Source of the DNA: Protula sp. h YS-2021
Lineage: Eukaryota > Annelida > Polychaeta > Sabellida > Serpulidae
DNA: 64,000 nucleotides
NCBI GenBank assembly: GCA_949752745.1
Contig: OX457027.1
Coordinates: 12,989,556 to 13,053,555 of the forward strand
Reading direction: 5' to 3'
A program made the translations under genes and the position numbers. Below are positions 11,987-21,313 of this stretch, piece by piece; within the stretch, counting starts at the first letter, position 1; every line of letters begins with the position of its first letter. The notes under the pieces were generated by a model. The model saw only the letters and a list, made by a program, of their open reading frames with translations, was not told where the DNA came from and searched no databases.

Positions 11987-12270
11987 ATTTTCGCTCACAG
12001 GAAGCCCCTAACGCGCAAACTCGTGAGCGACAATAATTCAGATGACCTTTTATAACGCTTAGTTATGATCTCTGTTGCTTAGAAACTTTGCGATTTAATA
12101 GGAAAGAACGTCAATTTCCTGCTTACCCCCCGAGCTGGAATCGAACTAGGGCCCTCGAAAAAGGAAAAATATAGAACTGGCTCTTAAAGTTCTATGTCAA
12201 TTACCTTAATGAATAGAAAGAGACAACAAAAGAAATAAAGGAAAGAAACGGTACTCCATCCAGAACACCT
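11987..12270. promoter_or_regulatory. Probable TATA-less promoter region of PMPCB
   Basis: Sequence immediately 5' of the PMPCB start codon. A short inverted pair TCGCTCAC/GTGAGCGA occurs at about 11990-12030. No TATA box was seen, as expected for a housekeeping mitochondrial gene. The transcription start cannot be fixed from sequence. Confidence 0.35.
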
Positions 12271-12949
12271 GTGGCCGTATTCACGAACATCTAAGTTTAT
12301 TTACTTAGATATTAAACTTAGATCTCAAGATTAAACTTATGTAAGTTTACTTACTTACATCATATTCACAGAAGTAAACTTGCGCAAGTTTAACAACTTA
12401 CATTCTAAGTTCAATATTGCAAAATTTTCATAAATATAGTATGACTAATTGTAATATCATAAACGGGTTGTCAATGTAAATGTCGGAGGCGGATGAAAAC
12501 TTTTAGATATTTCGGGATGGCAAAGCTTCTTCTTGTGTCCGACCCCAAATTTTCGAGATTTTCCACCAAAAAATGTATGCTATCTCTGGAAAATCTATAT
12601 CTAGTTAAGAGTTCATCGTCACTGTAAACCTCAAACGGATTACTCCTATCTCGAAACACTCTTTCCCTCCTAAAAACCCTTTCATATTCTCCTTTTAATC
12701 TCAATAAATTCATTGTTGCCAAGGTAAACAAAACACTCCGGCTATTTAAATATAGCGTTGGATTAAACTTAGAAATCTAAGTGTGGTCCGAAGTAAACTT
12801 AGAATTTTGAACTTATACTTGAGTGTAAGTTTAAACTTACATTTTGTGAATACCGCTAAGTTTAAGCAACGGGAATCTAAGTTTACTCTTACATTTTTGC
12901 ACTTAGATTGCCTCTAAGTTTAAACTTACACTTTCGTGAATACGGCCAC
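12271..12949. mobile_element. PIF/Harbinger-derived non-autonomous element (MITE)
   Basis: Ends carry an inverted GTGGCCGTATTCACGAA (12271-12287 and 12933-12949). Sub-terminal ATCTAAGTTTA/TAAACTTAGAT repeats face each other. The interior keeps a fragment of a Harbinger-type transposase on the minus strand. A 3-bp target duplication could not be assigned with confidence. Confidence 0.75.
12471..12731 (-). pseudogene. Harbinger (HARBI1-like) transposase N-terminal fragment
   Basis: Eighty-six codons with the family's N-terminal wording: FRDRSNPFEVYSDDELLTRY, RFSRDSIHFLVENL, RRSFAIPKYLKVFIRLRHL. The DDE catalytic domain that should follow is missing, so this is a remnant kept inside the MITE. 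It explains the origin of the inverted repeats around it. Confidence 0.75.
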
Positions 12950-14935
12950 TGATTATAACCCTTATAAAAATAAACGGCAGTAAAAGGCGAATAAGCGTTG
13001 TTATTATCCACTGTCCAATGTTTCACTAAAACTAACACTTTTCTTCATAGACATTGATGCTAAAAGGAAACTCCTAGCTCCATAAGTAAAGGTACTAAAT
13101 AAAGAATCATTGCCATTAGGAATAATTTTTAGCATGGACTTTTTTTTGGTCATGATCAGAGAGCTCAAAGAACACCTTTCTATTTGCAAGTATGACATCA
13201 CACAAAGTGAAATTATGCAAAACTTTCAAGGTGGTTTCCTGAATTTACAAACCATTTTATACTTGGTGTAACTAATAAGAGTATTCGAACGTAGCATAAA
13301 AACTTATTTATTTTTCAAGACTAAATGAACTTCCTATAGACGATCTCCATCGCTATAAATAGCAAAGCGGTTGTAAGAGTAACACAAACAACTCAAAATA
13401 CAAAACCACTTGACACGTGAATTTATTGTATTGTTAATATAACTTCAAAAAATAAACAATACATTTTCTCTTATTTAAAGTATACAAAGGTTTACACATA
13501 TAATTTCAGATCTCAGGTGAAGTATTCCTATGCTGTCTTGGATATTAGCATAATACACTAAAGCAATGAAACTCAACAGTACAAATCATAACGAGAGCAG
13601 TTAGAATGATATAAAAGCACCTGAGTCACGCAGAAGCACTTGTACTTGCAAACTTCTAAACTCTAAGGCCAAGATTTGAATATATTTGTAGAAATATTTT
13701 TTGAAGAATGGATACATTATATACTGCAAAAGAACAACGCGAGTCTTACCATTTGGCGAGATGCAACAAAACATATTCTTTAACAAACATGAATATCTCT
13801 TATACATTTTTTGCAAATACATTCAAATCAAACCAGCATCTTTGTGTGTTATGCATTGGTGAAGAAAATTAAAATATGAATACCAGATCATGTAAAGGCA
13901 AGATGTAAATATTGAGGTTACACACTTTTGTCTTTTAGGAGTGGAATTTAATTTGGGAATTTTAATAAAACGTTATATATACCAATTTCGAATCCACAAA
14001 GAAAAATTTCAGAATATATTTTTATCACAAATGCTAGGAAAAGCGAAATTTACATTTTTATTTTTTATTTGGTTACATTTGAAAATTTTTAGGAACAAAT
14101 GTTGCAGGAAACCAAAGGCAATGAAACTTTTTATCGGATGTTAATGGGAATACTTTGATTGTGTAATAGTGTTGCAGCACAATCACGTCTTAAAGTAAAA
14201 GTTGTATATTATATTTGTTTATATATAATATTCAAATTGTAAATATCCCGGAGATACATGTCCAAAAGCACGTACTTGAAATGAAGTTTCGTAAAAAAAA
14301 GTGTACAATCAGAATAATTTGTGAAAAAAATAAATATACCCATAAAACGTTAAGTGACCTTGGAGTACTGGCTTTTTCAGAATCTGATACGGTGCGGATA
14401 ATGCTCAAAGTTTTTTTTTATAAAGAACTGTCTTTTAATAGTCGGGGCTACTTTAAAGTTTGTAATGAAAGTATCGAACATATTACTTGTCATAAAGATA
14501 AATACACTTAGTATACACCTAGTATTTAAAATGAAATAAATATAGCAAATTAGAAAGTAGACATTTTGTCCTGGGCGAGATTAGGCGTTTTCGACTCAGG
14601 TTGGTTTGGAAAAGACAAATGTACAGTGATGACCGTTTAACTTCTATGGTTCTATATATCAATAAGATTGAGCACCGTGAGCCTATTCCGGAATAGACCC
14701 TCTGAGTCAAAATGTCTTATTACGCTTCGGACAAAAATATCTAAATTCTTATTTGCTCAACACATTCTACATTTAAATAATATGGTGTTTTGGCAAGTCT
14801 AATTGCAAACTGTACATCAGTTATCGTTTTAAAAGTTTGAAACATACTTCACCAGATCAGGTCAAGCAGAAGAGATTTCTAAAATTTAAAAAAAAAATAG
14901 AAAAAAACGAAATAAAGAAATTAACCAATCATTGC
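12950..14935. other. AT-rich region, no gene seen
   Basis: About 2 kb of AT-rich DNA between the Harbinger MITE and the Polinton. Several open frames of 60-98 codons occur on both strands, but none has a recognisable domain, biased codon use or flanking signals. Confidence 0.5.
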
Positions 14936-14941
14936 CGTATA

Positions 14942-15310
14942 AGTAGTGTGATAATAAGGGTTCTGGGTCACTTTGTGACGTCATACTGTCTGGAAATGAC
15001 GTCATACTGTCTGGAAATGACGTCATCATGTCTGGAAGTGACGTCATAGCGTCTGGACCGGAAGTGCTGTCTAGACCGGAAGTGACGTCATCATGTCTGG
15101 ACCGGAAGTGACGTCATCATGTCTGGACGGGAAGTGACGTCATCATGTCTGGACCGGAAGTCATGATAAGCGTTAGGATAGGCGCGACCATCTGTGACGT
15201 CATCATGGCGTCATACTGAGATGATGCTGTCTGGAGCGAAAGTGGTTTGGCCGAGTCAATCATCATGAAGCCAACGCACTCCACCTGTCAATCAGTGTAA
15301 CCATGGCAAC
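14942..15310. repeat. Polinton left terminal inverted repeat (369 bp)
   Basis: Matches the reverse complement of 31330-31698 over its length, with a few substitutions near the inner end. The outer 240 bases are an irregular ~25-30-bp array of TGTCTGGACCGGAAGTGACG units. Eight perfect TGACGTCA words are present. The inner border is GTAACCATGGCAAC. Confidence 0.93.
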
Positions 15311-15322
15311 ACTAAAAAGGTC

Positions 15323-15546
15323 GACCCCCCCCCCCCCCCCCCCTAGGACAGACTATGTACCGACCCCCCCCCCCCCCCCTAGGACAGACTATGTACCGAC
15401 CCCCCCCCCCCCCCCCCAGGGAAAGACTATGTACCGACCCCCCCCCCCCCCCCCAGGACATACTATGTACCGACCCCCCCCCCCCCCCTCCCCCCCCCCC
15501 CAGGACATACTATGTACCGACCCCCCCCCCCCCCCCCCCCCCCCCA
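15323..15546. repeat. Poly-C minisatellite inside the left Polinton end
   Basis: Units of poly-C tract plus TAGGACAGACTATGTACCGA, five or more copies. The mirror position at the right end (31133-31326) also has long G tracts but different spacer text. Pro-rich frames here are artefacts. Confidence 0.85.
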
Positions 15547-15611
15547 GGAGAGCAACAAAAACTTTTGCCGAATCAGCATGATGAAATCGTTGATTCAGCA
15601 TGATAAAATCG

Positions 15612-15619
15612 TATATAAG
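15612..15619 (+). promoter_or_regulatory. TATA box (TATATAAG) for the leftmost ORF
   Basis: TATATAAG about 58 bases before the ATG at 15677. The identical word precedes the PC4-like gene at 20119, and a mirror-image copy occurs near 31078 at the other end. Confidence 0.6.
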
Positions 15620-15676
15620 TGTGGTGTCTCAAGGCTCAGACACCGTCAGACATTGTCAGACATCGTCAGACACATC

Positions 15677-15952
15677 ATGGATAACACACCAGCTATCATC
15701 ATTGATGACTTAACAGCGTTTCAAGCGAATGAATCTGTTTGCATCTGGGTAAATATGCGTGATGAAGCTGAAGCAGCTGATATTACATATGCTTTGGAGG
15801 AGGTGCTACAATTTCCAACTCAGATCACTGTAGTGAAGCCTGACGTAGTAATTACATTTATGTGGAACAACCGCATAGTAACACTGACTCAACGATACTG
15901 CAAGTGTCAAGTGTGGTTGGAATATGAGGGACAACCCCATAACTGCTGCTGA
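15677..15952 (+). CDS. Polinton small protein of unknown function (91 aa)
   Basis: The ATG after the TATA box is chosen over the longer upstream reading, which only runs through poly-C repeat. The product is acidic in its first half (DEAEAADITYALEEVL) and has a Cys-containing C-terminus (YCKCQVW ... HNCC). No family recognised. It is the first gene inside the left end and would be transcribed rightward ahead of polymerase B. Function unknown. Confidence 0.6.
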   Translation: MDNTPAIIIDDLTAFQANESVCIWVNMRDEAEAADITYALEEVLQFPTQITVVKPDVVITFMWNNRIVTLTQRYCKCQVWLEYEGQPHNCC

Positions 15953-16071
15953 TATATACTAAAATATTTCGGGCCCTTTTAAGGGCCATCCTATATTATG
16001 AAATGAAGCAAAACATGTCTGTGTGTGTGTGTGAGAGAGAGAATACATTTTATCACATTTCAGGTCTAGTT

Positions 16072-16350
16072 GGCGGATGAATACCATTTGGCGGATGAAT
16101 ACCATTTGGCAGACCAATTAACTTCACCATCAGTTAACTTCACCGCTAGATGTCTCTGCTGTATAACAGCTGTACAACTTCACAACTGTAAGTGAGACAT
16201 TCATATACACAAGTAAAATTCTGCTGAGTCAGCAATTTTAACATTTTGGAACAAGTTTGAAACAAGTTACACACCATATTTTGATTACATGGAAGTAGCA
16301 TAAAAGCATGAATGAAACATGTCAACTAGTCAACTAGTGATACATTCTGC
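16072..16350. repeat. Subterminal inverted repeat, left copy
   Basis: Reverse-complement match to 30484-30720: ATTCATCCGCC, CTAGATGTCTCTGCTG, CTTGTGTATATGAATGTCTC, ATGGTGTGTAAC, GTAGTATAAAAGCATGA. The left copy has a short duplication of GGCGGATGAATACCATTT and small indels. It carries GCTGAGTCAGC, which includes an AP-1-type TGAGTCA. Confidence 0.85.
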
Positions 16351-16374
16351 TGAGTTAACACACCATTGAAGTGG

Positions 16375-16383
16375 TATAAAAGG
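16375..16383 (+). promoter_or_regulatory. TATA box for Polinton DNA polymerase B
   Basis: TATAAAAGG about 60 bases before the ATG at 16442. Its placement argues that the in-frame GTG at 16388, which would lengthen the protein by 18 residues, lies at or before the transcription start and is not used. Confidence 0.65.
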
Positions 16384-16441
16384 AAGAGTGAAACGTATAT
16401 TTTACTTCATTTCAGTTCCAGCAGTTGAAGAAGCAACAACG

Positions 16442-19400
16442 ATGGCAACAGTCTACTGTCATGATTGTGATGTGACATTTCCATCTCTGGAATTGTTCGT
16501 GACACACACATGCAAACCAGCTAGGATGAAACGTGCTCATGAAGAGCTTGTTGAGCAGATTGAAGCCAAGAGACGAAAGACCGTACAAGATGGTGTTGAC
16601 AGACCTGATCCAGTCCTCTGCTGTAAATGCGTCAAGATATTTTCATCTTTGGATGCATTTGAGACACATGCATGTGCTGAGATGGAAAATGTGTCTCATG
16701 AAGAACAAAGAAAGAAAGAGACAGGACAAATAGGCAGAGGCAGAAGAGTGAGTCTTGGTGAAAACGCGCAGGAAAGACGGTTTGAGCCTGAAGATGGATC
16801 AGATTTGCTACTTGAAATGCGACAACAAGAGAACCGAATCAAGAGACATTTGCTAGAAACGTTAAACCGTGGTATGAAATGGTACATTGTCGTGCATGCA
16901 CGCTTCAAGAAAATGACACCAAATGTTGAAGGCGTGATGGTAGAACAAGTGGATAATGCCTTCATCAGTAGTCCAACGTATGCAGCATACAATCCAACGG
17001 ATATTGAGAAGGACTTGCCAGAAGCCTATAAAGAATTGTTTACCAGGTTTGATGAACATGAGCGACAAGGTTCTGGCTGGGTGTTGGATAACATATTATT
17101 CATTGAAGTGCATACAGCTACGTCAGCGCCACTGGAAGCAAGCAGTTTTATCCCACTACCGAAGAAAGTACAGAGTACAAAGGCGGTGTTAAACATTCAG
17201 AATAAAGACAACAAGTGCTTCTTATGGTCTGTACTGGCTCACCTTCACCCTTCAACAAACAGTCCTTGCCGCGTGAGTCATTACACACCATTTGAGAACG
17301 AATTGAAGGTGGAAGGCATGACATTTCCAACACCGATTACAGACATTCCAAAGTTTGAAAAGGAGAATGATGTGTCCATTAACGTGTTTGGATATGAACA
17401 TGATGTCGTTGTTCCCATACAACTCAGCCGAAACACCAGCGCCAACAGCGCGAGAGAAATCAACTTGCTTTTGATTAGCAATGACAAGACAAGACATTAC
17501 TGCCTCATCAAGAATTTCAGCAGACTGATGGCTTATCGATCAAAGTGCAAGAATGCAGCATTTTATTGTTTCAACTGTCTTCATGGGTTTATACGACAAG
17601 ATCTTTTAGACAAGCATCGTGAAGTGTGTGGCAAGCATGGCGCACAACGTTTATCATTCCCCAAGGAACCTTTTATCAAGTTCAAGAATGTAGCCAAACA
17701 ACAGCGAGCGCCGTTTGTCATTTATGCGGACTTTGAATGTTTCACGCAAAAGCATGAAGGAGACAAGTATCAACATCATCGTCCAAACAGCTTTGCCTAT
17801 GTGGTTGTCAGCCAGTATGAGACACGTGCGCCAGTCCTGTATCGAGGCGATAATGCTGTGAAAGTCTTTTTAGACCATATGGTATATGAACGTGATCGTA
17901 TTGTGCATGGTCTACAGCAGAAAAAGAAAATGGTCATGACTCATGAAGATGAAGAGCATTATAAGAACGCCACAGATTGCTACATTTGTCATGAGCCTCT
18001 AGGAGCAGATCGTGTGAGAGATCATGATCATATCAATGGCAAATACCGCGGAGCTGCACATAATGAATGCAATTTACAATTCCGATTTCGAAAGGATAAG
18101 CAGGATGTTGAAGATTCTTTCATCATTCCTGTGTTTTTCCACAATTTACGAGGCTACGACAGCCATTTGATCATGGAAGAAATTGGAAAGTTCAAAAACG
18201 AAAGGATTACAGTCATTCCCAACACCGTTGAGAAATATATTGCATTCACCATGAGCAATCTGAAATTTACAGACAGCTTTCAGTTCATGAGTACTTCTCT
18301 ACAGAAGTTGGTCTCCAACCTGGCAGCAGAAGGGAAAGACAACTTTTATCACATGACGTCACACATTCACGATAGTGACCAACAAGAGTTACTGTTGAGA
18401 AAGGGAGTGTACCCCTACGATTACGTGGATGAGCCATCCAAGTTTGCTGAAACACAACTGCCGTCCAAGGACAAGTTTTACAGTCTACTCAGTGAAGAAG
18501 ACATTAGCGATGAGGATTATGCGCATGCGCAGAAGGTGTGGGAGACATTCCACTGTACTACATTTGGCGAATACCATGACTTGTACCTGAAATCAGATGT
18601 GTTGCTGCTGGCTGACGTGTTTGAAAACTTTCGTCACGTATGTCTCAACACATATGAATTAGATCCTGCTCACTACTATACAGCGCCAGGACTGTCGTGG
18701 GATGCCATGTTGAAAGCGACAAAGGTGAAATTGGAATTGATCAACGACATTGACATGTACCAAATGGTTGAACAAGGTTTACGTGGAGGAATATCTGTCA
18801 TCACACACAAGTATGCGAAAGCAAATAACCCCTACGTACCAGATTACGATCCCACGAAACCAACCAACTACTTGACTTACCTGGATGCAAACAACTTGTA
18901 TGGCTGGGCTATGTCGCAAAGCATGCCGGAAAGTGTATTTATGTGGGTGAGCGAGCCAGAATCCATTGACTTTATGGATGTGGATGAAGATGACGAGATT
19001 GGATACATTTTAGAAGTGGATTTGGAATACCCATATTCAATCCATGATCATCATAATCACTATCCAGTGGCTCCAGAACGGAAATGTGTGAAAGTGGGAG
19101 AATTGTCAAAACATAGTCAGAAGCTACGGAAAGATCTAAACATGAAAGGTAAACCTAGTGAAAAGCTCATTCCCAACCTGTGTGACAAGAAGAAATATGT
19201 GCTTCATTATAGAAATTTACAGCAATATGTCTCACTGGGATTGAAAGTCACGAAGGTGCACCGTGCCATCATGTTTGCACAGAGCAAATGGTTGGCAAAA
19301 TACATCTCCTTGAACACGGAAAAGAGAAAGTTGGCCAAGAACCCGTTTGAGAAAGACTTTTTCAAACTGATGAACAACTCGGTGTTTGGCAAAACCATGG

Positions 19401-20125
19401 AAAATGTAAGAAAGCGCATGAATGTGGAACTTGTTCACCAGGAAAAGCGGTTCAAGAAACTTGTAGCCAAACCTTCCTTCCACAAATTTAGAATTTTCAA
19501 CGAAGATTTAACCGCGGTACATTTACGCAAAGTGGATCTGCTTCTGGATAAACCCATTCAAGTTGGGTTCACCATTCTCGACCTCAGCAAAGTGCTCATG
19601 TTCCACTTTCATTACAACTACATCATGACCAAGTATCCCAACGCCAAACTCTTGTTCAGCGACACCGACAGTCTATGTTATGACATAGAAACGGAAGATA
19701 TATACAAAGACATGCAGGAAGATGCTGACTTGTTCGACACAAGTGACTATCCGCCAGATCATTTCCTACATTCCAACGTGAACAAGAAAGTGCTTGGGAA
19801 AATGAAAGATGAGACGGCGGGCATTCCCATTGAAGAGTTTGTTGGACTTCGGCCGAAAATGTATAGTATGATGTATGGTGGGAAAGAAAAACGTACGGCC
19901 AAAGGCATCACTCGCGCGTGTCAAAGACGGATGAAACATCAGCAGTATAGAGACAGTTTGTTCAACCAAACGCAAACGATGACTACAGGGCACATCATAC
20001 GAAGTCATGACCACCAGATCTTCTCGGAGAAGTTGAGGAAAGTGGCTCTCTCTCCCTTTGATGACAAGCGATATGTGATGAGTGATGGCTATTCCACTTT
20101 GGCGCATGGGCATTACAGTATATAA
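16442..20125 (+). CDS. POLB: Protein-primed family B DNA polymerase (Polinton), 1,227 aa
   Basis: Replicates the element by protein priming. The N-terminus has Cys/His finger-like motifs (YCHDCDVTF...THTC, CCKCVKIF...THAC, YCFNCLHGF...HREVC). Exonuclease motifs follow: ExoI YADFECF (D430), ExoII NLRGYDSH (D573), ExoIII LKSDVLLLAD (D719). Polymerase motif A is YLDANNLYGW (D815), motif B is LMNNSVFGKTMENV (near 977) and motif C is FSDTDSLCYD (D1074). Between ExoI and ExoII lies an endonuclease VII-like His-Me finger (CYICHEPLG from C513, then DHDHINGKYRG and HNECN). Catalytic residues are all present with no frameshift. The start is the first ATG after the TATA box. The stop codon overlaps the TATA box of the next gene. 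Confidence 0.95.
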   Translation: MATVYCHDCDVTFPSLELFVTHTCKPARMKRAHEELVEQIEAKRRKTVQDGVDRPDPVLCCKCVKIFSSLDAFETHACAEMENVSHEEQRKKETGQIGRGRRVSLGENAQERRFEPEDGSDLLLEMRQQENRIKRHLLETLNRGMKWYIVVHARFKKMTPNVEGVMVEQVDNAFISSPTYAAYNPTDIEKDLPEAYKELFTRFDEHERQGSGWVLDNILFIEVHTATSAPLEASSFIPLPKKVQSTKAVLNIQNKDNKCFLWSVLAHLHPSTNSPCRVSHYTPFENELKVEGMTFPTPITDIPKFEKENDVSINVFGYEHDVVVPIQLSRNTSANSAREINLLLISNDKTRHYCLIKNFSRLMAYRSKCKNAAFYCFNCLHGFIRQDLLDKHREVCGKHGAQRLSFPKEPFIKFKNVAKQQRAPFVIYADFECFTQKHEGDKYQHHRPNSFAYVVVSQYETRAPVLYRGDNAVKVFLDHMVYERDRIVHGLQQKKKMVMTHEDEEHYKNATDCYICHEPLGADRVRDHDHINGKYRGAAHNECNLQFRFRKDKQDVEDSFIIPVFFHNLRGYDSHLIMEEIGKFKNERITVIPNTVEKYIAFTMSNLKFTDSFQFMSTSLQKLVSNLAAEGKDNFYHMTSHIHDSDQQELLLRKGVYPYDYVDEPSKFAETQLPSKDKFYSLLSEEDISDEDYAHAQKVWETFHCTTFGEYHDLYLKSDVLLLADVFENFRHVCLNTYELDPAHYYTAPGLSWDAMLKATKVKLELINDIDMYQMVEQGLRGGISVITHKYAKANNPYVPDYDPTKPTNYLTYLDANNLYGWAMSQSMPESVFMWVSEPESIDFMDVDEDDEIGYILEVDLEYPYSIHDHHNHYPVAPERKCVKVGELSKHSQKLRKDLNMKGKPSEKLIPNLCDKKKYVLHYRNLQQYVSLGLKVTKVHRAIMFAQSKWLAKYISLNTEKRKLAKNPFEKDFFKLMNNSVFGKTMENVRKRMNVELVHQEKRFKKLVAKPSFHKFRIFNEDLTAVHLRKVDLLLDKPIQVGFTILDLSKVLMFHFHYNYIMTKYPNAKLLFSDTDSLCYDIETEDIYKDMQEDADLFDTSDYPPDHFLHSNVNKKVLGKMKDETAGIPIEEFVGLRPKMYSMMYGGKEKRTAKGITRACQRRMKHQQYRDSLFNQTQTMTTGHIIRSHDHQIFSEKLRKVALSPFDDKRYVMSDGYSTLAHGHYSI

Positions 20126-20126
20126 G
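20119..20126 (+). promoter_or_regulatory. TATA box overlapping the polB stop codon
   Basis: TATATAAG includes the TAA stop of polymerase B (20123-20125) and lies 62 bases before the ATG at 20181. It suggests separate transcription of the PC4-like cluster. Confidence 0.6.
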
Positions 20127-20180
20127 GGGGAGACACTTCAACTTGAGAGTTAGTTGTGGTGTGAACACTGAAGCGTCAAC

Positions 20181-20528
20181 ATGAAAAGATCTGCACCAAC
20201 GGATATGGATACTCTAGCAGATACGGTCAAAGACATGAAAGTGAAACATCCTGATACTACCATTAAGAAATTAAAAGTGGAGACGACGGTACCAACACCA
20301 CAGTCGTGGGATGGAATGCTTTCTCTAGGCAATGGAAAGTATATCAAGATTATGAAACAAAGTAATGAAGGTGTGGTAAACATTCGCAAATACCTCAGAG
20401 ATGAGGGGACTGGAAAAAACCGTCCAACGAAAAAGGGTATCTTGCTGACAATACCTGAATGGAAAATGATGAAGAAGCAGGTGAAAGAAGTGGATAAAAG
20501 GCTTCGCAGACAAGACGACAAGTCATAA
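20181..20528 (+). CDS. PC4/p15 (SUB1)-like single-strand DNA-binding protein, 115 aa
   Basis: The C-terminal half fits the PC4 fold pattern: GNGKYIKIMKQSNEGVVNIR, then KYLRDEGTGKNRPTKKGILL, then TIPEWKMMKKQVKEV. This resembles the eukaryotic coactivator core (strand-rich curved sheet, G-x-K-G-I-x-L-x-x-x-x-W, then helix). The N-terminal ~45 residues are polar and probably flexible. PC4 proteins bind melted DNA and act in transcription or repair. Here a role in replication-intermediate binding or late transcription is an inference. It has its own TATA box and is followed after 13 bases by the next ORF. Confidence 0.75.
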   Translation: MKRSAPTDMDTLADTVKDMKVKHPDTTIKKLKVETTVPTPQSWDGMLSLGNGKYIKIMKQSNEGVVNIRKYLRDEGTGKNRPTKKGILLTIPEWKMMKKQVKEVDKRLRRQDDKS

Positions 20529-20541
20529 CAAGGTAACAATC

Positions 20542-20913
20542 ATGAATGCACTCATGCTGAACGGTGGTGTTTACCTTACTGTCAATGAAAGGAATGAAGT
20601 GATACTAGATTCTAAGACAAGTTATCATCGGTTTAAACCTGAAGTGTGGAAAGACTTTAAAAACATACCACTTGAACCTGGGTTTAAACGTAGACTTGAA
20701 AATAAAGTGGAAGTGACAGTGGCTGAATATGATTCTAACATACGTGTAGAAATCTGTAGAAATCTTTTACAGGATTATCCAAAGGATTATAAGGGAGTTG
20801 TACCAGATACACCATATACAGATTTGATCCTCTTTGATATCAAGAACTGGCGCGCAGTCTTACGATTCCTAGAAGTGATACAACATCCACTCTTCACCAT
20901 CTTGCGAGCATAA
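20542..20913 (+). CDS. Putative tandem PC4-like protein, 123 aa
   Basis: Begins with ATG 13 bases after the PC4-like gene stop. Two half-repeats can be seen. The first is GGVYLTVNERNEVILDS...RFKPEVWKDFKNI and the second is KVEVTVAEYDSNIRVEICR...DLILFDIKNWRAVLRFLEVI. Each is a run of short beta strands ending in hydrophobic-x-x-x-x-W plus a helix, as in the PC4 C-terminus. Sequence identity to canonical PC4 is low, so the assignment rests on pattern only. Function unknown; co-expression with the upstream gene is likely. Confidence 0.6.
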   Translation: MNALMLNGGVYLTVNERNEVILDSKTSYHRFKPEVWKDFKNIPLEPGFKRRLENKVEVTVAEYDSNIRVEICRNLLQDYPKDYKGVVPDTPYTDLILFDIKNWRAVLRFLEVIQHPLFTILRA

Positions 20914-20971
20914 AAAAAAACGTCTTTGCAGACAAGGAGACAGCTCATAGTTCATCTGACTGTTGAACGAG

Positions 20972-21313
20972 ATGGAAGACTTTTTAACGGAATATAAACC
21001 AATTACGCATGGGTTCTCATATCTGAGAAACGAATATGATGACATTGTGCTAAGACATTTTGGACAGTATCTCGTCCTATCACTTGATGACCAATCCGTG
21101 TTGAAAGACCATCTAGAGAAGTTCAGGATACCTGGCTTTCTCCTGGCAGTCTCAAATGAATTAGAAGTGCGTGTGACTGAGAACTGCTTAGACGTGTTTA
21201 TACAATTTCGCCAATATGACGAGCTTACAGAAAACTATGACTACATCACCCTCAACACAGTGGAATGGAACGCGTTGTTACAAGCATTGGATTGGAAAGA
21301 ACCTAACGCTTGA
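20972..21313 (+). CDS. Putative tandem PC4-like protein, 113 aa
   Basis: ATG at 20972 preferred over the upstream in-frame TTG. Two half-repeats: FSYLRNEYDDIVLRHFGQYL...DDQSVLKDHLEKF and ELEVRVTENCLDVFIQFRQ...YDYITLNTVEWNALLQALDW. The second half ends in the L-N-x-x-E-W-x-x-L-L signature shared with the ORFs at 21216 and 29277. Third member of a gene cluster; function unknown. Confidence 0.6.
   Translation: MEDFLTEYKPITHGFSYLRNEYDDIVLRHFGQYLVLSLDDQSVLKDHLEKFRIPGFLLAVSNELEVRVTENCLDVFIQFRQYDELTENYDYITLNTVEWNALLQALDWKEPNA

Larger units (their letters stand above)
15953..16441. promoter_or_regulatory. Leader region between small ORF and polymerase B
   Basis: Contains a (TG)n tract (16019-16034), the left copy of the subterminal inverted repeat (16072-16350) and the polymerase TATA box. 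An untranslated relic of the start of the right-end 170-aa gene (ATGTCAACTAGTCAACTAG at about 16319) is also present. Confidence 0.6.

Noticed and set aside
12120..12170. Minus-strand tRNA-like B box (GTTCGATTCC)
   Set aside because: No matching A box or cloverleaf upstream of it; a lone 10-base match is not enough.
15303..15603. Proline-rich proteins over the poly-C tract
   Set aside because: Low-complexity reading of a homopolymer minisatellite; all frames are open for the same reason.
16388..16441. Upstream GTG extension of polymerase B (18 residues)
   Set aside because: Lies 5-13 bases after the TATA box, so at or before the likely transcription start. The first ATG at 16442 is preferred.
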